A stretch of 64,000 nt of DNA. It comes from Lysobacterales bacterium (lineage in GTDB: Bacteria > Pseudomonadota > Gammaproteobacteria > Xanthomonadales > Xanthomonadaceae). Both the position numbers and the translations under genes were made by a program. Positions 23,590-32,300 of this stretch are shown one piece after another. Under the pieces are notes generated by a model that made no database searches, was not told the DNA's origin, and saw only the letters and a list, made by a program, of their open reading frames with translations. Position 1 is the stretch's first letter; every line of letters starts with the position of its first letter. Where the stretch lies: NCBI GenBank assembly GCA_017302135.1, contig JAFLDZ010000012.1, positions 1 to 64,000 of the forward strand, written 5' to 3'.

Positions 23590-24378
23590 GTGGACATCTT
23601 CGCCATGGACATCGTCATCGTCTGCATCGTCGCGCTGCTGGCCTCGGGGCTGACGTTCTTCTCCGGTTTCGGCCTGGGCACACTGCTGCTGCCGGCGTTC
23701 GCACTGTTCATGCCGCTGGAACAGGCGGTCGCCGCGACCGCCGTGGTGCATCTGCTCAACAGCCTGTTCAAACTCGCGCTGCTGCGCAGACACATCGATC
23801 GGCGCGTGCTGCTGCGCTTCGGCGTACCCGCACTGTTGGCCGCGCTGCTCGGCGCATGGCTGCTGTCGCGACTGGGCGCATTGCCGGCGCTGCATCGCTA
23901 CACCGCGTTCGATCACCACTTCGAGATCCTGCCGCTGAAGCTGGCCATCGGCGCGTTGCTGCTGCTGTTCGCGCTGATCGAACTGGTGCCGAAACTGCGC
24001 GATCTGGAATTCGACGCGCGCTGGCTGCCGCTCGGCGGCGCGCTCAGCGGATTCTTCGGCGGGCTCGCCGGCATGCAGGGCGCGTTGCGGACCGCGTTCC
24101 TGGCGCGCAGCGGCCTGGGCAAGCAGGCCTTCGTCGCCACCGGCGCGGCCATCGCCTGCGTCATCGATATATCGCGGCTGGCGGTCTATGCCGGGACGCT
24201 GCTGCGCGTCTTCGGATCGCTCGACCACCGTCTGCTGGCCTGCGCGGTGCTGGCCGCATTCGCCGGAGCGTGGCTCGGCAACCGACTGCTGCACAGGACC
24301 ACGATGAAGGGCCTGCAGCGCATCGTCGCGGCGATGCTGTTCGTGTTCGCGCTGGGGTTGATTGCAGGCGCGTTGTAG
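23590..24378 (+). CDS. TauE/SafE-family anion permease
   Basis: A 262-residue inner-membrane protein with eight or so hydrophobic segments, starting at GTG 23590 (ATG 23605 is possible). The sequence LLASGLTFFSGFGLGTLLLP and the second half (GGLAGMQGALRTAFLARSGL) show the internally duplicated glycine-rich pattern of the TauE/SafE family, which exports sulfite or organosulfonates or imports sulfate-like anions. It starts 14 bp after rep, so it is probably co-transcribed, but no functional link is evident. Substrate unknown. Confidence 0.85.
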   Translation: MDIFAMDIVIVCIVALLASGLTFFSGFGLGTLLLPAFALFMPLEQAVAATAVVHLLNSLFKLALLRRHIDRRVLLRFGVPALLAALLGAWLLSRLGALPALHRYTAFDHHFEILPLKLAIGALLLLFALIELVPKLRDLEFDARWLPLGGALSGFFGGLAGMQGALRTAFLARSGLGKQAFVATGAAIACVIDISRLAVYAGTLLRVFGSLDHRLLACAVLAAFAGAWLGNRLLHRTTMKGLQRIVAAMLFVFALGLIAGAL

Positions 24379-24435
24379 GGCGTCGTGTCACAGGCGTCGG
24401 CTACACTTTCGGAATTCCGTTCGCGTGGAGCCGTC

Positions 24436-25338
24436 ATGCGCCAGTCCCTGCTGTTCACCGCCCTGTTCACCGCCGCGCTGGGGCTGAGCGCCTGCCGCAC
24501 CCTCCCGGAGGGCGCATCCGCCAACGCTGCCAGCGTCGAGGCGCCGCCGGGCGCGGCGACCGTCGCCGCCGACGACAATCTGAATGCGGTGCTGTGGGTG
24601 CAGCGTTCGGTGGAATACCGCGCCACTGCCGAGACCGTGTACCGCGCCGCCAGCGACCGCCTCGACGCGGCGCTGAAGGACCCGGACTGGGATGCGCTGG
24701 TCCCCGATGAGCGCGCGACGCCCGCGCGCGGGCTGCCGCCGGCGATCGTGCTGGATCTGGACGAAACCGTGCTGGACAACTCGCCCTACCAGGCGCGCCT
24801 GGTCCGCGAAGGCAATGAATACAACGAAGTCACGTGGGATGCCTGGGTGCGCGAGGAAAAAGCGCAGCCGGTGCCGGGCGTGGTCGAGTTCGCGCGTGCC
24901 GCGCAGGTCAGAGGCATCACCCTGATCTACATCTCCAACCGCGCCGAACATCTGATCGCGCCGACCCTGGCGAACCTGCGCGCGCTCGGACTGCCGGTGA
25001 AGGACGACAGCGTGTTCCTCGGCCTCGGCACGTTCGTCGCCGACTGCGAGCAGGAGGGCTCGGAAAAGCTCTGCCGCCGGCAGCTCGCCGGACGCAGTTA
25101 CCGGGTCCTGATGCAGTTCGGCGACCAGCTCGGCGATTTCGCCCAGATCCTCGCCAACACGCCCGAAGCCCGCGCGGCATTGCAGGAACAGCATCGCGGC
25201 TGGTTCGGCCAGCGCTGGTGGATGCTGCCCAACCCGACCTACGGTTCCTGGGAGCCGGCGGTGTTCAACAACGACTGGCGCCAGCCCCGCGAGCAGCGAC
25301 GCGCGCTCAAGCGCGACGCACTCCGCATCGCCGAATGA
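24436..25338 (+). CDS. Lipoprotein e(P4)-like acid phosphatase/5'-nucleotidase
   Basis: A 300-residue outer-membrane lipoprotein of the HAD superfamily (class B/C acid phosphatase, e(P4) family). Lipobox LSAC gives a modified Cys at about residue 19. The catalytic motif LDLDETVLDN lies at about 110-119, ISNR at about 173 is motif II, and the C-terminal FGDQLGDF (motif IV Asp) is present. Such enzymes dephosphorylate nucleotides or other phosphomonoesters in the periplasm. ATG 24436 is chosen because the signal peptide starts there. Confidence 0.9.
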   Translation: MRQSLLFTALFTAALGLSACRTLPEGASANAASVEAPPGAATVAADDNLNAVLWVQRSVEYRATAETVYRAASDRLDAALKDPDWDALVPDERATPARGLPPAIVLDLDETVLDNSPYQARLVREGNEYNEVTWDAWVREEKAQPVPGVVEFARAAQVRGITLIYISNRAEHLIAPTLANLRALGLPVKDDSVFLGLGTFVADCEQEGSEKLCRRQLAGRSYRVLMQFGDQLGDFAQILANTPEARAALQEQHRGWFGQRWWMLPNPTYGSWEPAVFNNDWRQPREQRRALKRDALRIAE

Positions 25339-25389
25339 GCCCAATAAAAACAGTGCGTTATGGCTTTGTTGTTCAAGCATTGCATTAAC

Positions 25390-25502
25390 AATCGCCTGCC
25401 GATACCCTGTGGCACATCCGGCGATGCCGGAGCCATGCCACAACCGTGATCCACCGGCCTCGGCCGGAACATTTCGGGAGACCTCCGGGTCTCCTTTTTT
25501 TT
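25390..25502 (+). ncRNA. Candidate small RNA with three hairpins and an intrinsic terminator
   Basis: Between two protein genes lie three consecutive hairpins. The first is nested: TGTGGCA (25408-25414) with TGCCACA (25436-25442), enclosing TCCGGC with GCCGGA. The second is CCGGC with GCCGG (25454-25467). The third is GGAGACC (25477-25483) with GGTCTCC (25488-25494), followed by an 8-T tract. AT-richer DNA at 25345-25390 could hold its promoter. The 48 bp to the next start codon separate it from the downstream lipoprotein. Alternatively it is the 3' UTR and terminator of the phosphatase gene. Confidence 0.45.
25477..25502 (+). terminator. Rho-independent terminator
   Basis: A 7-bp GC-rich stem GGAGACC/GGTCTCC with TCCG tetraloop, followed by TTTTTTTT. 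It ends transcription from the phosphatase gene or from the candidate small RNA before the lipoprotein gene. Confidence 0.9.
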
Positions 25503-25549
25503 GGGCGGTCGCTTGTGGGACCCGCCCCGGCCCGCCAAGATGCGGGACG

Positions 25550-26542
25550 ATGCCGTTTCCCGCCCGCCCCGCCGCCCGTTCCTCACGCCCACTGCCCGCA
25601 CTGCTGGCGGCGTTGCTCCTGCTGGCGTCTGCCGGCTGCGACCCGGGCCAGCGCATCGCGCCGGGCGCGGGGACCGAGCCCGTGCAGGCCGTCGCCCTGC
25701 TCAGCCAGCATCTGCGCGACAACGATCTGGAAGCGTTCGCCCGCGATGCCGTGCCGCCACCGCTGCGGGCTCCACTGGCCGCCGCTTGGCGGGCCGGTCG
25801 CAGCCGCTGGCCGCTGGATGAGCTGCCCTTCGACCAGAAGATTCCCGGCATCGTGGCCACGCTGTCGGCCGACAAGGCCGATGTCCAGCTGCGCCGCAGT
25901 TTCGATCACCAGTTCGCCAATGCGAACAAGGAGATCCGCGCGGCGGCGAGCGCGCTCGGGCTGTTCGGGGTGAAGTTCATGCAAAGCGACGACACCCTCA
26001 GCGCCGAAGAACGCGGGCATTACGCGCAACTGGTGTCCGCGATGAGCGAATGGGGCGCCCGCGCGCCGCTGGGCGATCCCAAGCGCGGACGCGGCGCGAT
26101 CGCGCGGCTGACCCTGGCCGCACGCCAGACCGGGCTGCGCGAGGAAGCGGACTTCCCGCGCCTGGGCATGGACGAAAGCCTGCGCCGGCTGACCCCGCTG
26201 ATCGCCGCGCTGAAGGACACCCTGCGCAGCTACGACCTCGATCTGGACCAGAGCCTGGACGCGATGACGCTGTCGCTGGAAAGCCAGGAGGGCGACCGCG
26301 CCCAGGTGCGGATGCGCTACCGCCTGGCCGGCAAGGCCATCGATACCGTGGTCGCGGTCGAGCGCATCGACGGCCACTGGTACCTCAGCGATTTCCTGCG
26401 CCACGCCCGCGCAGCGGCCGCGCTGGCGCCGGTGACGACAACGCAGGCAGAGCAGACGCCCGCACCGGCAGCGGAAGAACCGCCCGGGGTTCCACCCGAA
26501 GTTCAGACCGACACCGCGACGAAGCAGCCACCTTCGTCATAA
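25550..26542 (+). CDS. Putative lipoprotein of unknown function, upstream of plsB
   Basis: A 330-residue protein from ATG 25550. After a Pro/Arg start, a hydrophobic stretch (LPALLAALLLLASAGC) ends in a lipobox ASAGC with Cys at about residue 29. The mature part is mainly helical with no recognised domain. A YRLAGKAIDTVVAVERIDG beta segment near the C-terminus and the final Thr/Pro/Glu-rich tail (about 285-330) look like a surface linker. Its TAA overlaps the plsB ATG by one base, so translation is probably coupled and it may act with phospholipid synthesis or envelope homeostasis (inference). Confidence 0.75.
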   Translation: MPFPARPAARSSRPLPALLAALLLLASAGCDPGQRIAPGAGTEPVQAVALLSQHLRDNDLEAFARDAVPPPLRAPLAAAWRAGRSRWPLDELPFDQKIPGIVATLSADKADVQLRRSFDHQFANANKEIRAAASALGLFGVKFMQSDDTLSAEERGHYAQLVSAMSEWGARAPLGDPKRGRGAIARLTLAARQTGLREEADFPRLGMDESLRRLTPLIAALKDTLRSYDLDLDQSLDAMTLSLESQEGDRAQVRMRYRLAGKAIDTVVAVERIDGHWYLSDFLRHARAAAALAPVTTTQAEQTPAPAAEEPPGVPPEVQTDTATKQPPSS

Positions 26543-29262
26543 TGGCGGCGCCTATGCCGACCTCACCGAACCAACCGACACTCTTCGACGCCGAATCGCC
26601 GGTCGAAGACAATGCCTCCGAAACGCCCGACGACGGCGCGACACCGCAACAAACCGCGCTGACGATGCTGCCGGTGCCGATCGCGCCTGCGCCGCCGCCA
26701 CCGCCACGCGGGCGCCGTCCATGGTGGGCCGGCCTGCTGGGCAAAGTGCTGGAGCCCTGGATCGAGCTGCGGATCGAGCCGCTGCCCGAGGGGCTGGCCG
26801 ACGACCCGCGCCCGATCTGTTATGTGCTGGAAGACTACGGGCTGTCGAACGCGCTGATCCTCGACCGCGCCTGCCATGAAGCCGGGTTGCCCTCGGGGCT
26901 GCGGCCGTTGGCCGGCGATCCGCTGAAGCGCGGACGCGCCTACGTCGCGCTGTCGCGGCGCAACGCCGGCAGCACTCTGGTCAAGGCCGCCGACATGGCC
27001 GTGGACATGGCGGTGGACATCGCCACCGGCAAGCCGCCGAAGATGGCGCGCCCGGCGCGGCGCCACTCCGAGGCGCTGGCACGGCTGCTGGAGGCGCATC
27101 GCGCCGATCCATCGATGGACGTGCAACTGGTGCCGGTGTCGATTTTCGTCGGCCGCGCGCCGGACCGGAATAACGGCTGGTTCTCGGTGCTGTTCTCCGA
27201 GAACTGGACCCTGGTCGGCCGCTTCCGCCGGCTGCTCGCGATCCTGCTCAACGGCCGCGACACGCTGGTGCAGTTTTCGGCGCCGGTCGCGGTGCGCGGC
27301 GTGGTCGCCGAAGACCTGCCGCCCGAGCGCACCGTCCGCAAACTGTCGCGCGTGCTGCGCACCCACTTCAACCGCCTCCGCGAAGCGGTGATCGGGCCGG
27401 ATCTGTCGACGAGGCGATTGCTGATCGACAAAGTGCTGTCCGCCGATCCGGTGAAGCAGACGCTCGTCGATACCGCGCGCCGCGAGAACAGCAAGGTCGA
27501 GGACGCCTGGAAGAAAGCGCACGCCTACGCCTACGAAATCGCCGCCGACTATTCGCCGCCGGTGGTGCGTTCGGCCTCGTTCCTGCTGACCACGGTGTGG
27601 AACCGCATCTATCGCGGCGTGCTGGTGCATCATCTCGACGCGCTCAAGCAGATCGCGCCCGGCTATGAAGTGGTCTACGTGCCGTGTCACCGCAGCCACA
27701 TGGACTATCTGCTGCTGAGCTATCTGCTGTACACCAAGAACATCGTGCCGCCGCATATCGCGGCCGGCATCAATCTCAACCTGCCGATGATCGGCACTGT
27801 GCTGCGCAAGGGCGGCGCGTTCTTCCTGCGCCGCAGTTTCCGCGGCAACGCGCTGTATTCGGCGGTGTTTTCCGAATACGTCGCGCAGCTGGTGGCCGGT
27901 GGTTTTTCGATCGAATACTTCATCGAAGGCGGACGCTCTCGCACCGGTCGACTGCTGCAGCCCAAGGGCGGCATGCTGGCGATGACCATCCGCGCCTACC
28001 TGCGCCAGCCGACCCGGCCGGTGCTGTTCCAGCCGGTGTACATCGGCTACGAAAAACTGATGGAAGGCAACAGCTACCTCGACGAGCTGTCGGGCAAGGC
28101 CAAAGCGAAGGAATCGGTCTGGCAGCTGTTGATGGGCATCCCGAAGGTGCTGCGCCAGAACTACGGGCAGGTGGTGGTGAATTTCGGCGAGCCGATCAAG
28201 CTCGGCGACATCCTCGCCGAACAGGCGCCGGACTGGGACGGCACGCCGGTCGGCGAAGACGAAAAGCCGCAGTGGCTGGCGGGCGCGATCGACACGCTCG
28301 CCGATCGCGTACAGATCAACATCAACCGCGCCGCCGACGTCAATCCGATCAATCTGCTCGCGCTCGCGGTGCTGTCCACGCCCAAGCATGCGATGGGCGA
28401 AGCCGATCTGCTGGCGCAGATCGCACTGTCGAAAACCCTGCTGGCTGAAGTGCCGTATTCCGACCGGATCACCGTCACCCCGCACACGCCGGAGCAGATC
28501 GTCGCCCACGGCGAAGACATCGGCGTGCTGGCGCGCACCGCGCATCCGCTGGGCGACGTGCTGCACGTCGACGGCGACACTGCGGTGCTGCTGAGCTATT
28601 TCCGCAACAACGTGCTGCACCTGTTCGTCGCCACCGCGTGGATCGCCTGCTGCTTCCAGCACAACCGGCGGATGAGCCGCGACGTGCTGCTGCGCATCGG
28701 CCGTTCGCTGTATCCGTTCATGCAGACCGAACTGTTCCTGCCATGGGACGAGGACGGCTTCGCCGATCAGATCCAACAAACCATCGCCGTGTTCATCCGC
28801 GAAGGCCTGTTGCAGCAGGTCAGCGAAGACGACGGCGGCATCCTCGCACGCAACGCCGGCCAATCCGATGAAGTCTTCCGCCTGCGCGCGCTCGGCCATC
28901 CGCTGCAGCAGGCGTTCGAGCGCTACTACATCGCGATTTCGGTGCTGGCCAAGAACGGCCCCGGCGCGCTGGGCGCAGCTGAACTGGAAAGCCTCTGCCA
29001 TCTCGCCGCGCAGCGCCTCAGCCTGCTGTACGCACCGGCCGCGCCCGAGTTCTTCGACAAGACCCTGTTCCGCAGCTTCATCCAGAAACTGCGCGAAATG
29101 AAACTCGTGTGGGCCGACCAAAACAGCAAACTCGTGTTCGACCAGCGCCTCGACAACTGGGCCAAGGACGCCACCACCATCCTCGGCCGCGAACTGCGCC
29201 ACACCATCGAGAAGGTCAGCCCCGAAGCGGTGAAGCCGGAGACGGTAACCGCTGCGGAATGA
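26542..29262 (+). CDS. plsB: Glycerol-3-phosphate 1-O-acyltransferase
   Basis: A 906-residue inner-membrane-associated enzyme that makes 1-acyl-glycerol-3-phosphate, the first step of phospholipid synthesis. The acyltransferase block is clear: HRSHMD (His383, Asp388; HX4D motif I), KGGAFFLRRSFRGN (motif II), IEGGRSRTGRLLQPKGGML (motif III) and LFQPVYIGYEKLMEG (motif IV). The N-terminal Pro-rich stretch (about 40-70) is longer than in E. coli PlsB (about 807 residues). ATG 26542 overlaps the upstream stop; ATG 26554 is an alternative. Confidence 0.93.
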   Translation: MAAPMPTSPNQPTLFDAESPVEDNASETPDDGATPQQTALTMLPVPIAPAPPPPPRGRRPWWAGLLGKVLEPWIELRIEPLPEGLADDPRPICYVLEDYGLSNALILDRACHEAGLPSGLRPLAGDPLKRGRAYVALSRRNAGSTLVKAADMAVDMAVDIATGKPPKMARPARRHSEALARLLEAHRADPSMDVQLVPVSIFVGRAPDRNNGWFSVLFSENWTLVGRFRRLLAILLNGRDTLVQFSAPVAVRGVVAEDLPPERTVRKLSRVLRTHFNRLREAVIGPDLSTRRLLIDKVLSADPVKQTLVDTARRENSKVEDAWKKAHAYAYEIAADYSPPVVRSASFLLTTVWNRIYRGVLVHHLDALKQIAPGYEVVYVPCHRSHMDYLLLSYLLYTKNIVPPHIAAGINLNLPMIGTVLRKGGAFFLRRSFRGNALYSAVFSEYVAQLVAGGFSIEYFIEGGRSRTGRLLQPKGGMLAMTIRAYLRQPTRPVLFQPVYIGYEKLMEGNSYLDELSGKAKAKESVWQLLMGIPKVLRQNYGQVVVNFGEPIKLGDILAEQAPDWDGTPVGEDEKPQWLAGAIDTLADRVQININRAADVNPINLLALAVLSTPKHAMGEADLLAQIALSKTLLAEVPYSDRITVTPHTPEQIVAHGEDIGVLARTAHPLGDVLHVDGDTAVLLSYFRNNVLHLFVATAWIACCFQHNRRMSRDVLLRIGRSLYPFMQTELFLPWDEDGFADQIQQTIAVFIREGLLQQVSEDDGGILARNAGQSDEVFRLRALGHPLQQAFERYYIAISVLAKNGPGALGAAELESLCHLAAQRLSLLYAPAAPEFFDKTLFRSFIQKLREMKLVWADQNSKLVFDQRLDNWAKDATTILGRELRHTIEKVSPEAVKPETVTAAE

Positions 29263-29358
29263 CGCTGTCCGCAAAGACTTCGGCCGCCACCCGATGCCGG
29301 TGGCAGCGGATTTCGAGCGGCGGATTTCGAGCCGTGCTATTCGAGCCGTGCCTTGTGA

Positions 29359-32300
29359 TCACTTTCCCCGCGACTTCACCGATCGCTGCACATCACGACG
29401 GGTCTTGATCGGCTGTCTTGCCGGCTGTGGCGTGCTGCGTGGCGTTGCAACCGGTCGCGACGAGGGTGCGGAACGCGCGACAGGCGTCGCCACCTGCGGC
29501 TGGCCCGGGCCGCCGGTGCGGCGGATCTTCGGGACGATCCGGATCGTGGCGCTGCGGGTGGTGCCGTCGTTGAGCACGATGTCCAGACGCAGGCAGCTGA
29601 TCGGGTTGGTCGGATTGATCCACCAGTTGCGGCGGTAGCGGCCGTCGCCGAAGTTCTCGAACGTATTGGTCTCGCCAGCCGGCGGGGTCGGCAGCGGGAT
29701 TCCGGTGTTCGGGCAGGTCACCTGGGTCACGATCGTTTGCGTCAGCGTTGCGTTGGTGATCGCAGCGCCATTGGCATCGCGTACCCGCCATTCGAACGGC
29801 ACCGAACGCGGCGCCTCGACCAGATACAACTGGCCGGAATTGCTCAGCGGCGCCGACAGCGGTACGAAGTCGTAGATCACGCGATAAGTGGCCGAACGGC
29901 TGACCGAATTGCCTGCGCGGTCCACCGCCGTGCAGGTGACGGTGCGGGTGCCGAGCGTGCTGGTGTTGATCGCGCCACAGCTCTGGCTGGCGATGCCGGA
30001 GAGGGCGTCGGTCGCGTTGAGGGCGAAGTCGTGGCTCGCATTGAGCACGATGTCGGCCGGCGGCATGTTCACCGACAGCAGCGGCGCGGTCTTGTCGATC
30101 TTGAACGTGATGACATTGCTGGCCTGGCTGACGTTGCCCGCGTTGTCGGACACCGTCAACGGCGACGACGAGACGGAAGCCCCCTCCTGGCTGAACTGCT
30201 GCGGCGACGGGCAGCCGTTGTTGGCGATGCCCGAGACGTTGTCGCTGCAGGTGTAGTAAACCGTCGGGTTGTAGTTGTACCAGCCGGCGGCATTCGGCGG
30301 CGTCGATACGCTGGCGCTGATCGCCGGCGCGGTCTTGTCGAGCAAGAAAGTGGTTCCACCGGTGTAGGTGCTGTTGCCGGCCACGTCGTACACCACTTCG
30401 CCGGGATTGTTCGCGCCTTCGGTGCTGACGATCATCTGCGGCGTGCACGGCGCGACCATGCCCGACAGCGCGTCGGTGCAGGTGAAGTTGACCACGATAT
30501 TGCTGCGATACCAGCCAAGCGCGTTCGGCTGCGTGGTCGGCGTGACCGAAGTGACCGGCGGCGTCTTGTCCAGCTTGACGGTGACGATGTTCGAACTGCC
30601 GACATGACCCGCCATGTCGCGTACCGTTTTCACGGTCGTGGAGATGCCGGTGCCTTCCTGGGACAGGATCTCGCTCGCGGGGCAGAGCGTGGCGAAACCC
30701 GACGTCGCTTCGGTGCAGCCGTACGACACCGTCACGTTCTGCCGGTACCACCCGGCCGCGTTCGGCTGGGTCGCGGCCGAAGCGGACACGGTCGGTGCGA
30801 CCGTGTCGCGCTTGACGAGGGCGATGTTCCAGGCCTCGCCCGCATAGCTTCTCGCGAAACAGATTTGGCCGACTTCCATCGTGTCGGTGAGGAAGCTGCG
30901 GTCGCTGCAGCCCTGCCCCGGCGTGACCGGCGTCTCCGGATCTTCGAACACCCAATGCAGGAATACATCGCTGATGTACCAGCCGTTGTCGCCCAACGTG
31001 CCGGTCAACTGCGGCGTGACGACCGGCAGGGTCGTATCCGTGCGCACGTAGAACTCGTGCACCGCCGGCGTCGGGTCGATGTTTCCGGCGGCGTCGCGGG
31101 CACGCACGTAGAAGTGTTGCGGCGATTCGGATACAGAGAGCGCGTATTGATCGCCCGCGCGGCAATCGAAATACGAGTCTTCGGTGCCGAAGTAACTGCA
31201 CTGGAAGTAGATGGCGGGGCCGGAAAGATCCCCATCGGCCATGGAATAGGAGAATTCAAGGATGGCGTACTGCTGGGGCGGATGGGTGTAGAACACCGCG
31301 CGCTGCGGTCCGTCGAACTGGGTCGATGGGCTGACGGTATCGCGACGGATGGTGACGCTCACACTGTTGGTGCCGCCTTCGCTGGTCGCGGTGCAGGTCA
31401 AGGTGATGCCTGCGGTGTCGGTGACGATATCCACATCGCTGCAGCCGTCGGAGGAGATCACCGAAGATTCCTCCTCGATCACCTGCCAATAGACGTGGAC
31501 GTCGCCGTTGTACCAGTCCTGGGGATCGTAAGCATCGTTGACGATCGGCCGGATCGAAGGCGCCGAGACATCCGCCGCACGGCTGAGGACCAGGGTGTAC
31601 TCGCGGGATGCGGTGAAGCCGTTCTCGTCGCTGGCTTCGACGGTGATCGGAAAGCTGCGGGGCGTATCGGCCGGGGTGCCGCGGACCTGGCCGTATTGGT
31701 CGAAATACGTGCCGTAAGGCAGGGTGCCGTACACGATCCTGTATTTCGCGCCGGGCGGCACGTAGCCGCCAGTGCCGGTCAGCATGAAATCGATATGGAC
31801 GGGTGTCCCGTTGGTGAGTTCAGGCAGCACCGCCGGACCGATCGCCACCTGCGGCGCCTGGCCGCTGGTGTTCGCGCCCCAGCAGATGCGCGCACCATCG
31901 TCGCGCACCGCGCAACTGTGCGCGAAGCCCGCGGTGATCGCCGTGAAGGCGCCTTCTTCGGGCGGGGTCGCCTGTCCGCTGTCGTTGCGGCCCCAGCACG
32001 CGATGCTGCCGTTGCTGATGATCGCGCAATTGTGGAAAGCACCGACCGCCAGCGCGCGATAGCTCGCGCCGGGCAGGTCCGGCGGCGTGGTCTGGTCTTC
32101 CGTGCCCAGGCCCCAGCACTGCAGGCTGCCGTCGGCAGCGATTGCGCAGCTGTGGCGTTCGCCGACATCGACCGTCTTGAAGGCACCGGACGGGGCCGTG
32201 GCCTGTCCTTCGGCGTTGTAGCCCCAGCATGCGAGGGTGCCATCGTCGCGAAGGCCGCAGCTGTGGTTGAGCCCGGTGGCGACGCTGCGGAAAGTGCCGG

